DNA of 64,000 nt from Nyssa sinensis (GCA_008638375.1 CM018052.1:33930226-33994225), one strand, 5' to 3'. Counted from the stretch's first letter, positions 38,893-52,106 are shown. Numbers and translations are program-made. The notes: generated from the sequence alone by a model not told the origin.

Positions 38893-41417
38893 ATACGAAA
38901 ATTTCAATTCAAGAATGCTTTATTTAGTTGAATTGAAAGTTTGGGTTTGAAGTAGCGCAGAAGGAATATATATATGTATGAATCTTTACTTTATGGATTT
39001 GAATTTGACCATGCACTGGTGCGTACGATCAGATGGGGCCATTTCAGGACCCAGCCAGGGATAGAATATTGCCTCATCATCTTCCCCAGTGAGGGCGTGT
39101 TTGGCAAAATGATGAGCGACGTCATTACAAAGTATGGATGATTGTATTTTATGATTAGATAATATATTACATCTATATTTACAATAACACAGACATGTTA
39201 AATATCATCTAACTCTAAAAATCATAGTCCCAAGAAAATATTGAATATCACATGAATACAAGGTAAAAATGTAACACGAGAAAGGAAAATGTCATGAGTA
39301 ACTATTTTTCTCGCTTTTTTTTCTCACGTTTAAATGAAAAGAAATGAAAAGATTAATTGGGTTTACGGATACAATTTAAAAAAGATTAAATATATTCAAC
39401 TTTATTTCATGAACAGAGATCGAGAGGTTGCCATAGGCCCAAATTGAGATGGCAACGAATGTTGTTGTTGGAAAAAAAATTGTTGCCATCGGCTACGGCC
39501 ATTGTCAAGTTGTTTAAGGGCTACAAAAGCCATGCATGTGGGCGCTTCAGTTCTTCAAAAGAGGCGGCGCCTCCTCCTCCTCCTCCATAACGTCATTCCC
39601 TTCATCCAAACGCATCCTTGCCTTCTCCACCTGCAAGTTCCATAATTTATTTAACTTTGCTATTATTATGGCTAAAATGTAGTAATTAATTTGAAGGTAA
39701 CAGCTAGCTTAGTTAATAATGTCTTCTTTGTTTCCATGCTTTGAGATCTAAAATTAAGCTTTCTCCTTCTTCAAGTTGGAGAGGATTTATGAATAAAGAG
39801 AGAAGGCAATTCATTGTGGAGCCCAACAGTATGGGTCCAAAAGCACAATAATTGCAGGGCAACTGTGCTTCAAATTTGGTGCAGAAAATTTGAATGGTTG
39901 CGGAAACTCCATTACAACAAATGTATGTTTCAATGCGTGCCTAAATATAGTATTTGTCCCCACTAATTCTGATTATGGTATGCGCACAAGTGAGATATCT
40001 ACAAACCTGTATGTATTCAAGATACAATTAAACTCTTTCCACTATTTTACAATTTGCACAATTGAAGATAGTTTGTGAATACCTGCTCGTATAAACTAAA
40101 ATCAGTTCTGGTATTCAGTTACTGCAGATTAACAGAATTCAGAAACAATTTTGTAAAAGAATAGAGGGAAAAAATAGAAGCAAAAATGTGTAAGAGAGGA
40201 GGGGAGGGGAAAAAAGTCTTGTGGTAAGACTGTGTACATTTTTTTCATGGTATGCAAATTAAATTAATTTGACACATGACTTATCTTTTAAAATTAAGAA
40301 TTACCGTGACATCATTTATATCACATGTGACAAATTGACTTACACGACTATGAGAAAACTCAATATGAGAAAGTGCAAAATGCGTCACTATGCAGTTACA
40401 CAGCTCAGCCCAGTCTGCACTGTGTGCCAATGCGCCATCTTGGGCTGACCCAAGTCCATGTAAGCAATTTACAAGGAAATAAAGCCTCCCATCACACAAG
40501 ATGTTACATATATACTACTTTAACTCTACTTTTTTTTTTTTCACTTTTCCATGTGGGAAGTCCCACTACATAAGCTTTTAAACGACTTTCTTTAATTCTT
40601 TATTCTGAAAAAATTTCCAACACTATCTACCCGATGCAACTGATCATGTTTCAACAATAATACTATGAAAAAACAATATATTTGTTGGGACCGAAGTCAA
40701 AGAATGGTTTTTTGTTTTTGTTTTTGATAGGTTCAATCAAGAATGTTAGGTTCTCTTTTGTTAGAATAATTAATTGAATATTGTACCTCTTTATCCCAAT
40801 CTGCCCGAAATGTGACCCACAATAAGATGATAGTCTGAATAGCTGTGCCTCCCATCATCCCTGACCATATTCCCTACACAAAACATTAACAAAAGCAAAG
40901 CCTTATTTGTTTCTGCTGAACGTGATAAAGCCCTTATTTATATACCAGCTAAGATTGCTTGGGGTTGGATGATCAATCAAATGTTGATAAAGTATGGAGA
41001 ATATAGGTTGTTTAAGAAGAGAGAATCGTTGGTTTCTTATATTCATTTCTCTTTTCTATCGTGACATGATCTCTCCTGGTCAATCCAATCATTATGTTTT
41101 GCCACATTGGGGTTATGGGAGTGGAACGCACTTCTTCAATGACCCACCTACTCCCCATGACACTTACCAGTCTTCTTCATTTGGCCGCATTGCATCGATA
41201 TGGATCAAATAATCCATTGGTCGTACATTAAAAGATGGATAAAATTGTTTTTTACCCTTTTATATATATATATATATATATTCATCAGTGTATTGACAAC
41301 CATCTATATATACCTTGGCACCAAAATTGAAATAAAAGCCGAGAACTGAGCCCAACGGAATACCAACTAGATAATAACATCCAACATTTACGTAAGCAAC
41401 AAATGCTTGCCATCCAC
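36134..41417. repeat. Segmental duplication, copy A (3' part and downstream DNA of MATE-3)
   Basis: From TATTTACTTTAAATACATG onward the sequence matches 58912-64000 almost continuously. It includes intergenic DNA and MATE-3 exons 7, 6 and 5 with their introns. Exon 6 is identical in both copies. Copy A has extra stretches of about 95 bp (near 36635-36727) and 414 bp (39700-40113); copy B has about 250 bp extra (near 59609-59855). The match runs to the window edge, so the true duplication is larger. Confidence 0.93.
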
Positions 41418-41863
41418 ACCCAACAGCGACCCCTGTAATCAATCATTTCACAAACAAAATACACATAATCCATCATATCTATCACAACAATAAATAAATG
41501 TGAAAGAAAGACACAGATGTTTAACAACTAGCCCATATATGCTTACTAATGAGAATGTTAGGTTTGCATATATTTTATTGGTTTGCGTGAACCAGTGAGA
41601 TGGATCGTATATATTTTGTCTGCCACAAACATTCTAAAGACATTTTATAGTAAGAGTAATGGATACCCACAAGTTTTGGGGATTTTGATGTTAAAGCACT
41701 AATATTTCCATAACAGTTATGATAAGCATGGTTAGATACATTAATCTCAGTTTCGCCTTGTCGTGTCGTGGACAAGTTATCACATCACTATCCCAAGGTA
41801 GCAAAAACCATTTTTGATCAGTTCACCTACTTCCTAACTATCACACTTTATCAAGAAATTCAT

Positions 41864-41902
<39 letters not shown>

Positions 41903-43396
41903 CCTGTAATTTCAACATTGGCATAGCCATAAAACACTAACCATGGGTGTAAGACTTTCTCTGTTATGTGGGTAAGCATAGCTCATTGAATTTTAATTTT
42001 AATAAAAAATGGATTAATTGAGATGCTGATTTGAAAGAGAATAGATTGAATGAACACAATTAATCAATTTTTGATCAAAGATTCATTAGGCTTGATGTAC
42101 CTTAGTTACATGTTATAACAGAGGACATTAGTATGATTTATTATGTACATGTGTAAGCCTCTCTTTTTTTATCAGCAAAAAAAAAAACTTATTGATATAA
42201 AAATGAAGATTACAATCAAGAATACATGCATCAATAAAACCATGGGGGGGGGGGGGGGGGATAAAAGTTGTATTATGCTTAACGCAAGCACCTCAGCTAG
42301 GTTGGCATCCAAGAGAAAAACAAATGATATGCAGCCCCATAGGAAAACACCCAAAGCTGGCAAGATGCCAACAGAAAGAAGAAGAAAAAAGAACAGTCGG
42401 ACTAGCATGTCTGAGCCTATTTTGTAGCAATCTTTTCTGGGTTAGGATATGTCTTCCTAGTTCTTAAGTATAAGGGTTGGTTCCTACTCTCGCTCAACCA
42501 ATCGTAATCTCTCCCTTCTATTTAGCAAAGTAAGACAGACAAGTCAGTGAAAGACAAACCCAAGGTTTCAAGTTTCATACATATTATTTATCATGAATTC
42601 GGGTATGCATAATATTCTTTCATCTAATTTATGCATGATTATGATTCTAAATGTGTATTGTTGCAATTAAAATCTTACAATAACATTTTTAGTAGGAACT
42701 CTTACCGGACAGAACAGGTTGGACGCCATTAAGCACGATAGAGATAGCCAATAATGGAGCAAGTTCTGAGACTGCGTCGGAGACGGTTGTGCCACCCGTG
42801 AATATATAACTTAATTCACGGCGAAATATGAGTGTGAGGATGCCCAAGATCACAGCGATGATAAGAGAGCTTGAAGTCACGATTACAACAGAAAATGCAG
42901 CAGATTTGGGATGACCTGCACCAAGCTCATTGCTAACCCTCACACTGTAATCAAATATCAACTGAATTTTTAGTTTCAACCTTAACCCAAAAAAAAAAAA
43001 AATCACTAGCTCGTCATGTTCAATTATGTAAGAATTTTTTTCTGAGATTAATTACAACTTGTATAACCTGAAGTTATTCCGTCAGAATGAAAAACTATAC
43101 AACAGTCACTGTAATTTCAACATTCATGATAGGTTTGACTAAAATTTATAAATATTCAAATTACAGTACAATTCAAATGGATCGTGCATCGTGGATGCAA
43201 CCATCACATGAAATAATTTTTATTGATTTATAGGGTTCAAGATTAAAAATTTTAATAAAGTGTTGGTTTTCGTAACATTAAAATCGAAATATATAATTGT
43301 TATAGAGTGAAAATTATTTCACACACCCATATAATTTGACTTAGTATAGAAATTACTAATGCTTGTCAGTTACAGTAATTTAATAACATAAAAAAG

Positions 43397-43470
<74 letters not shown>

Positions 43471-44217
43471 TGGGCTTCAAGAAAAACTGACCTTGCAGCT
43501 GCATTGAACCCCACTGAAATCATGTACACCCATCCAACTATTGTCATGCTGCATGTGGAAACCATGGATTCATTATAAATAATATGTGTAAAATGAGCTA
43601 TCTATCTAAATCCTCATGCATAGAAATTACTTTGGTTTCAAGGCACTTATATATGTGTAATAGATTTAAGCCGGCATAATATATATCTGCAGGATGAGTT
43701 CTGGTTTCAAAAATTGAAATGGCATGATCAGAAATGATTAAATTGAAAGTGAGACCTAAGGTTAGTTTGGCAGGACGGGGGAGAGAAGAATCACAGGAAA
43801 AGACGACGTTTTTTCAAAAAGGATATTTAGATTAGGGAAGAATCACGGATTTAGCATGCGATTTTGTCCATCATCAGCTCCTCACAACATAAGCCGAAAA
43901 CTCTTTGAAGAAGAATTCAGCTTTTCATTTATAAATTATTGAATCTAATCAGACAATTTTCAATGGGATAGAATTTAAATTAAATTTAAGTTTGAGTTTG
44001 AGTTTTAAATATACAATCAGACTATGTAATAGATGTAAACTCGAGCTATCATATCATGGATGTTTAAATTTTCATATGGTGAGACTGTGATCCAATTTGT
44101 TGGTAGTCCCATACACTGCCATCCCACTAGTTGCAAATGCCAACGACAAAGGAATACCACTTTGACTGTTTGTTTAGAATAGAATTTGTTTGGTACTTGT
44201 AATCTCTTTGTTTCTTT

Positions 44218-44298
<81 letters not shown>

Positions 44299-46295
44299 CT
44301 CAATTCCCATTCCTCCAACTCTAAATGACAACACAAGTTTGATTGTTTGTTTTGAGAAATACAGTTTGAATGCTTGTTATTAGGATAGGCCCTACAAATG
44401 CAATCATCTATACTCTCTTGATAATAATGTCAGTGGGAGATACAGACAGTGCCGAAGGGAAAAGGAGTGATTGTCCCGCGGCACAAGTGCTATTCCACTA
44501 TTGACCGTCAGTTGTCCTGTGTAAACTATGTAGTCCTGTTAAAATAAGTGAGATATAACTCATGTATTCTACTTAAAAGATGACATAATTACATTGATAT
44601 CTTTTATCATAGAAAATATACTTGATTAGATGTGTCATTGTCTCTAAAATTTTCAAAATTTTATTTTTACTATTATTTTTATTGAATTTTTTTAAAATTA
44701 GAAGTTATTCTTTTAAAGTTTTCATTCTTATATTTTTATCTTCTAAATCTATATCTAAATTTGAGACAATATATATATATGTGTGTGTGTGTATTTTTAT
44801 TTATTTATTTACGTAATTTATTATTTTATTTAACAAGCTTGAAGGTAAGATAACGTGAGAATAATATAAACAATGTAATTAGTGGTAGATCCAAAAATTT
44901 TAGTTAAGAATAAAAACAATTGCTGGTATTTGAAATTTAAATGAGTTCTTATGAATAGATAAATAAAAATGGGGGGGAGTCATGTTCTGTTAAAGTACTC
45001 TTAAGAAAATTAGTGATAAAAATATAATATCACAATTTTTGAAGATTTTATCACTAATTTTTGAAGGATCATGGCCTCAAAAAAATTTAAAATAATATAG
45101 CAAAGTGACAATGTATTTATCTAATAGTATTTTATCATATGTAATATAATTTATATTTTTAATAAAATATAATATATATATATATAGAATAGAGTGCTAT
45201 TAAAAAAATGCATGGTCAAATCTATCCAAATAAATTTCTATAACCCTACATGTCCCCCCGTTCCGCCAAATAAATTGCTATTTCTCATGCCAAATTTTAA
45301 TTTTGTCATTCTTTATGTTATATTTGACAGGAAAGATAATTTTTTCTATCCTATATGTTACCACAATTCAGTGGTTAATATTTTTTTAACAGCCTAGCAG
45401 CTAGAGAGAAACCCTCACACATTAAAAAGTTTTGACATGTCTCAAATGGCATTTTACTATTAAATTTGACATGACTCAAATAATTACCTTTTTTTTTTTT
45501 TTTACATTTGGAGATATCCTAACATCACCATTGTTTTTCCTTTTTTTTCTTTAATTAATTAGGACTAATTCAGTTGACCATTCATGTCTTTCTTAAATAG
45601 GAGGTTATGAGTTCAAGTATCAATCTCTATTAAGAAGATGTGAATATTTATTTTCACCTAATTATGAGTTGAATTAAAGAGATGTGAACATTTATTTTCA
45701 TTCGATTATGAACTGAATTGAGTTATTTGTCCAAGACCTATATTAAAAAGGCTTAAAAAAAATATATTGAATTATTTGTCCAAAATTCATATTAAATAGA
45801 CTATTAGATTGAGTTATGAGATATAGCAAGTGATAGAATATGTATTATATAAAATATCAATTTTATTTATTGAATATCAGTATTTATGGATAGATTTATT
45901 TAATTTTATTAACTTAAATTTATAACATTCTATCAAACAACCATCAATGCTATTTAATAAACTATTAAAGTAAAAAAACAAAAAAACAGATTTCCAAATT
46001 AGAATTATTTTTAAATATTTTTTACCAAATAATTCAATAAACAATTTTGCTATCACAAGCAATTAAGCTATTCTCCAACTGAAACGACTGCCCCAAACAC
46101 GCTCTAAGAGAGACGTCTCTAAGATTAACATGAGTTAGGCGGCAATATTTTTCTCTGACCAAAACTAATGTACAATATTATATTTGGATATCAAAGCATG
46201 ATATTCTCCTTCCAGAGGATGCTTTGTAAGTTGCTAGAATATTTCCATAAACAATGGGTATCCTATGTTTGGAGGATGATTTTATGTTTTGAAAC

Positions 46296-46330
<35 letters not shown>

Positions 46331-49300
46331 CGGAATGGAATAATTGCGTTTTGATTTGACTTTTGCGCCCATACATGCATGCATCACTAGTTGATCTCCA
46401 TGTTTTTCATACGCAGTACGGAACCATTTGATTCCATCACTGCAACTTGGTGCTTTGTAACAACAGTCAAAACAACAATTTTTCTAATATTTGAATACAC
46501 TGAGCATGCAATCATTTCAGTGACTTTGATTAAATTGTATTAAAAAAACATTTAACTAAACAATTGATTACGACCCTAATCTAATTGTTTTCTAACATTT
46601 AATTGGCTCAACATCCAATCCAATATATTATATATATATATATATAGATATATTCATCCAAATAAAAAATTATTTCATTAATTAATGATTTTGATATCAA
46701 TTACATTATTTAAATACTTTTTTTAAACAAATATGAATAGTCACATAATATTATTCATGTTTTTAACAAAATTCCACCCCCTAAAAGAGTAATTATTAAT
46801 AAAAGCTAACGGCATAAATATTTTGTACAAATTATGAGATAAGTGTTCAGACCAATCACGATGGTTCAAATTTTGCATTTTGATTAGTAGGTCTTATATA
46901 CATTAATTAAATTCTCGTCTATGGTTGAGAAGAAAAGAAATTGGGGGATCACCTTACGATTTTCCCATGCTCTAAGTACTTTTAATTTGTTCAAACGATA
47001 TCTCTACTCCAGCCTGTAATTCTCTTAAAAAGTTCTCTGCCTAACTAACCCTAATTAAATTACAAATTTTGGACCATTGCGATTGACAGAAGAATCGTTC
47101 TACCTTAATATTATGGTTGTTGGCACATGGGATTATTTATCTAAGATCAGGTTCATTATCAACCAGTTGGATTTAGGAAACAGAAGATTTCTTACCAAAC
47201 AGAGAGAGTGTCCAATGCCACCTCAGGATTTGGGAGCAGGCCAGCAATCAAGACAAGAATCTGATAGTACCAGGTCTCCAAGCACAGCATCACCGCTGAT
47301 GCAGTGGATAACTTCAGGAAATCCCAGAGTCCAGAAAATGCCAGTGAACTAAGCCCGGTCCAAGTCTTCTTACATCGTGGACTCACCAAGATGTACACAA
47401 ACTGTGCCACGACGACGATCCACCATGACAAACTCAACACCAGCGACCCACCTAACAATCCCCACCCGATCTTGTACACCACGACCCATGTTAACAAAAG
47501 GTGCACCACAAGCGTAGCCGTTGATATGTATGCGCTGGGGAACACAATGCTCTGTGCCTGCAAGAATTTCTGGATGGGGACATTGGCGGCGTATGCGAAT
47601 AACTGAGGGATGAGGCCGTAGACGAACAATGCTGCTGCCGACGCAATTTCCTTTGATTCACCCAGTGCAATCAAGAGGGGCTTGGAGAATATGTAGATCA
47701 GCGTAAGTGGGACCGCTGTTGACATGAGAAGGATCGTTGATCTTTGTAGATATACGCCTAGCATTTCGTACTTGTGGGCTCCATATGCTTGGCCACACAG
47801 GGTTTCCACTGCACTTCCCATTCCAAGCTAGACATGAAAAATCAATCAGTAACATATATATCTATATATACAAACTAACATATATATATATATAATATAT
47901 GACCGCTGTCTATATATTTATATGAATGTACATACAGAGAGAGTGACAAATTTAAAAATTTTAGTTAAGAGATATTAATATGTTAAGAAACATGTATATA
48001 TATTTAAAATTTAAAAAGTTTATATAAATATAAATATATATATAAATATATTAAAAAAATTATAACAAAATTAGTCATAAAAAATATAATATTCAATTTA
48101 AGGAGCACGCCTCCTTTTTCCCCCTGAATCCTCCATCACATATCGACACATATATATATATAGACATATGAGGTATATTTTGGCTAACCACATCTTCATT
48201 TTGTTTGGGTGTTACTTGTTGATAAGCCAACTCCATATCTACACCTAATTTTTTTATAATTGATACTGTACTTTTTCGTCCTGTCACATAGTAGACTCTC
48301 TAGTACAATATTGTCCGCTTTGTCTGCCCGTGGGTCTTACGCCCTGTGGGTCTTAAGTCCAGGGTCTTGCGGCTCCCGGCTTTGTTCTTCCAGGGAGGAA
48401 AATGCTTTGTGCTAGGAAGAGAGCAGAGCGACGCCAGTGCCCGACTCCTAACCGATGTGGGACTCAAAGTGGCACAACAGCTACTCCCCTAGTCGGGACT
48501 GGTAGAGTACAAGAACGAGGCACGTGTCCCAAGCGTTCCCACAGACGGCGCCAAACTGATGTTGCACTTTTTCGTCCTGGCACATAGTAGGCTCCCTAGA
48601 GGGATATTGTCCGCTTTGTCTACCCGTGGGTCTTACGCCCTGTGGGTCTTACGTCCAGTGTCTTGCGGTTCACGGCTTTGTTCTTTCAGGGAGGAAAAAG
48701 CCTTGTGTTAGGAAGAGAACAGCCTGAGGCTTATAAGCGACGCCAATGCCCGACTTCTAACCGATGTGGAACTCAAAGTATCATAACAATAATCAATACC
48801 TATTGAACTCTCCTTTTCATCATTAAGGCTAGTACGAAATCCCTAACTTTTGAATGGGTGATTTGGCTAATAATTAAACAAGTTTTGTTTAGCATGTATA
48901 CTTTTTAAGAACTATATTTTCATATCTTAAAACTGAAAATTGGAAACAAATTTAACATTTTTGTGTTAATCTTGTTAAAATACTTTTCATGAAAATATGC
49001 ATAGAGGTGTGTATATATATAGAGAGAGGGGGGGGGGGGGGGACTACCATGAGGCCATAAGCAAAGATTTGGATGCCATTGGTACCAAGAGAAGCAGCAG
49101 CAAGTTGAAGATTGCCGAGATGGCCGCAGAAGATCTGGGTCGACAAGGAGGTAATGCTGTTGAGCAAGTAAACAACAATTGCCGGAGCTGCGAGGCGAAA
49201 GAGAGTTTTAAGTTCGATGATGGTGGCACGTTGGAGACGCTGAAAGTAGGACAAGCTTGTGTCCGATATTGCGTCTTCAAGGGCAGAGCTTATGGTCCCC

Positions 49301-49362
49301 GATAGGGATCGTTTGGATTGCAACATGAGTTCACTGAGCTCATCAACTTGAGTGGACTCCAT
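39547..49362 (-). CDS. MATE-3: MATE/DETOXIFICATION efflux transporter, DTX40/TT12-like, 510 aa
   Basis: Exons on the minus strand: 49362-49048, 47827-47196, 43548-43492, 42944-42706, 41432-41314, 40873-40787, 39630-39547 (315, 632, 57, 239, 119, 87, 84 nt), GT-AG, in phase, ending at TGA. Family signatures are complete: [106 protein letters not shown] and [14 protein letters not shown]. The C-terminal tail is longer and acidic ([13 protein letters not shown]) and holds an EXXXLL pattern, a type that can direct membrane proteins to the vacuole; this is inference only. One tail residue differs from its relatives (RLDEG where the others have a W). Introns are large and repeat-laden: intron 1 carries a TRIM, intron 2 a SINE candidate, intron 3 a (CT)33 tract. 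The role is presumably proton-driven export of secondary metabolites. Confidence 0.92.
42244..42262. repeat. Poly-G run (19 bases) in MATE-3 intron 4
   Basis: Nineteen consecutive G on the plus strand, so C19 in the MATE-3 transcript. Run length may not be assembled accurately. Confidence 0.85.
43401..43466. repeat. (GA)33 microsatellite in MATE-3 intron 3, close to the exon 3 donor
   Basis: Uninterrupted GA on the plus strand, hence CU repeats in the pre-mRNA, beginning about 25 nt after the exon 3 donor at 43491. Likely polymorphic. Confidence 0.9.
44221..44296. repeat. (TA)15(GA)23 compound microsatellite in MATE-3 intron 2
   Basis: A TA run at 44221-44250 is followed directly by a GA run at 44251-44296. 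Confidence 0.9.
45555..45800 (+). repeat. tRNA-derived SINE candidate in MATE-3 intron 2
   Basis: An A-box-like TAATTCAGTTGACCA (about 45566-45580) is followed about 30 bp later by a B-box-like TGAGTTCAAGTAT (45608-45620), as in tRNA-derived plant SINEs. The body contains a tandem pair of about 43 bp (GATGTGAA…TTTATTTTCA, near 45638 and 45681). Boundaries are approximate. Confidence 0.45.
48261..48788 (-). mobile_element. TRIM-type mini LTR retroelement, complete, in MATE-3 intron 1
   Basis: Two direct terminal repeats, 48261-48479 (219 bp) and 48557-48788 (232 bp), bracket a 77-bp internal segment. Both repeats begin TG and end CA. Exact 5-bp target duplications ATAAT flank the element at 48256-48260 and 48789-48793. 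On the minus strand the internal part starts GTTTGGCGCCGTC…, whose TGGCGCCGT matches the kind of primer site that pairs with the 3' end of plant tRNA-Asp. It ends with a purine tract (CTAGGGGAGTAGC) before the 3' repeat. There is no coding capacity, so it would depend on another element. The two repeats differ by base changes and by a 13-14 bp segment holding TTATAAG that only the 48557-48788 copy keeps. Confidence 0.88.
49028..49042. repeat. Poly-G run beside the MATE-3 exon 1 donor
   Basis: Fifteen consecutive G on the plus strand; in the transcript this is a C15 tract starting about five bases after the exon 1 donor (ATG|GTAGT). Confidence 0.85.
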
Positions 49363-52106
49363 GCTCGGATCTTCTTCAGCAGGCTTTCAGGCCCTGGAGT
49401 TGGTGTCCTGATCTCTGGACAACTCTACTTTTTAAAGGGAAGCCAGCGGCCTTTTGGTTCTTTCTGTTTTGCTTCGTTTTGTCTGTGTGTTTGTGTTTTT
49501 TAAATTATTTAATCTTGAACAAAAGAAGAAAATTTAAGCAACCCTATTGATCATTGACCAATGAGCTTTTGCCACGTATGATAAATTTGGATAATAAAAC
49601 ATGTGGCAATTCCATGATGATCCCGCGGAGTGAATAACATTTTTCTATGACTATATTTGAAACGTAAAATTAAAATAATAATTTCATGAAATAAAATAAA
49701 AGATAGAATAAAAGTGACATAAAATAAAATAAGAATAACTCATTTACGCTAAATGAATATTTGAAATTTTTTAATAGAATACTTATTTTATATAATAGAC
49801 ATTTTCGATTATGCTAAATAAAAATAAAAAAATTAGAATAAATATTTTTAAAATATCCATTTTATCATGTGAAACATGACATAAATGGAGAATAATTTGT
49901 GTAGATCTGGACATGTTCAGTAGTGACTAATAAAGATATTGTCGCGTAATCGACCATCTATTTGTCCACCAAATTCATTAGTTTCCAATTTTCCAGTTGT
50001 TTTCAGTGACTAATAATAGTAAGACACTTGTTTTATTATTAAAGTTATTATTTCACTGTGGATAGAAAGTCTACTCTTGCTTTTACGTTTGCACTTGTAA
50101 AAGTTGTTTTTGAATACTTAATTATTTGACGAAGTCATTAAAACTGTTTTATATGTTTGTTTTTGCTTTTTAAAATATACAAAAGTATATTTACAAAAAG
50201 GGTAAAAAAAAAAAAACAACCCTTACAAAAAAAAAAAAAAAAAAAGGACCCATATCCTTCCTAGTGGGGCTAGGTAGGGTTCAAGGATTAGATTATCCTT
50301 CCTAAAAATTTAAAATGAAAATAAATATAAATATAAAAATTTTCTCCCATGCAAAAAACACTGAGTACATTAATATCTTCTCACAAAAAGTAATTAAGAT
50401 GTAAAAACTATTATTATAATAACTATCTTTAATGTCCTCTCACAAAAATAATTATCATGTGAAGGAGACTCAAATGGGTTTCTCTCTATTTCAAGTTGGG
50501 GGGGGGGGGGCGGGGGATTCCACCACATGTGAGACTTATACCTCTCACAAATATCTTCATTTCAATTTAAATGTAGAGGTGTCACAACATGTGACCATAG
50601 TGTGGAAATCACTATTGAAATTACTATATTTATGTCATCTCATAAAGAATAATTATCATGTGAAGAACACTATTATAATTACTAATTTATGTAAGAAAAT
50701 ATAATTAAATAGAAGTTTAGAATTTACTGTATCGTAAATTTAGAGCTTTTGATTGTTTAAAGACGAATAAATTATGGCGGCTGGTGAATATAATAATGTA
50801 TATATCACTATTCTCCAAACAAAAATGTACATATCACTCGTCTAATATTCTTACAGCTGGTCCCCTATATATATATATATATATATATATTTAAACATCG
50901 ACCACTTGTGATTGTCCCGAGTTAAATACTCAACTAGGGTAAAAAAAAAAAAATTATTTTTTAATTTACTGTTATTTTGAACTTATTTTTAAAAATAGAG
51001 TTGTTTTAAAAACGTGCTTCTAAAAACGTATTTAAAAAAAAAATTATTAAAAAAAATTTATTATCCTTTTATAAAACATCTTTTTAAAAAGATGCTTTTA
51101 ATCAAATAAGAAGAATATATGCAATACTGTTTTGACCTTTTATGGATCTTGCCTCCCACTTTCGGTGGGTGAAAATTTCTCACCAACTCCCAACGAGTAT
51201 CCACCTTTTAAAAGCGTCCTATTCCCTTGATTCAACACAGCCAATAAACACGTGCAGCTGATCCGAGCTAACTCCAGAGAAGGACCTCAGTCTACCTCAT
51301 CCACCAGCAGGATTAGACTCTAATGCATCTTTAGGGTAAACGTCACACCACCCAAAGAATCAATGTCTCAAGAGATTGTGAGAAAATCTGTAAGATTTCT
51401 CCATTAACTATAATCCTCATTGCAGCCAAAACCTTGGACCTTAGATCTGGACATGTTCCTTTCAGATCTGTCATCAGATTATCTTGAACCATTTTCACCT
51501 TGAGCAGCCAACACAAAATCCCATCCATCCTAGGATTTAATTTTCTTTTTCCATCTTTCGTACGCTTGCCGATCTATAAAATTCTGTACAACTCTACTTT
51601 CCTAACAACCACTGAAAATTTATGTGTCCAAAAGGATGCAATATTTTTTACTTTTTATTTCCTTAAATCAAAAGAAAATGACTCGTTTGGCCATCAAAAA
51701 AAAAAAAAAGAAAAGAAAAGGACTCATTTCACAAGTCCAAACTTAGTGGACCCTCCCACATTAACGCGTGGGGTCTACACAACATTTGAAAAAAAATCTC
51801 AACCTATTGAACAGAAAGACTGAAGCAGCAGCTTCCTATCACTTGTCATTTTTAAAGTCATGCATTCATATCATATTTGCCTTTGCCTACCAACAAATTC
51901 CAACTAATAACTATAATTTAACAAATTACTGTACAACAAATTATATAGAACATTAGTACTTTGACGACCCAACTCACAATATATTTTAAAAATTATCAAA
52001 AGCAAATAAAGTTCACAGTAGACCCAAAAAGTCAAATTGTTTGAGTTCAATATCACAATATTTTATATTAGAGTAATAGATTTAAAAAGTTTTTTAAGTA
52101 AAGGAT
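49363..52106. other. Region upstream of MATE-3, no confident gene
   Basis: Includes the MATE-3 promoter; TTTAAAAA on the minus strand at about 49429-49436 is only a weak TATA candidate. Poly-G at 50498-50510 and poly-A runs near 50210-50245 occur. A motif like CTCACAAAAATAATTATCATG recurs near 50360, 50435 and 50635. A coding-looking minus-strand stretch at 51343-51528 (protein contains TDLKGTCPDLRSKVLAAMRI) is not recognised and may be another gene fragment. Confidence 0.4.

Noticed and set aside
39085..39360. GAGGGCGTGTTTGGC motif resembling a plant MITE start (also at 62124)
   Set aside because: No matching inverted end or target duplication could be found; the second occurrence is due to the segmental duplication.
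40994..41212. 72-codon frame in MATE-3 intron 5 with a counterpart at 63567-63785
   Set aside because: It lies within an intron, and its similarity to the second copy is due to the duplication. Several replacements between copies argue against coding constraint.
42143..42427. Frames on both strands across a poly-G run in MATE-3 intron 4
   Set aside because: Low-complexity residues from the G19 and A-rich stretches; intronic.
48402..48587. Arg-rich 61-codon frame
   Set aside because: Falls across the terminal repeat and interior of the TRIM element, which is non-coding.
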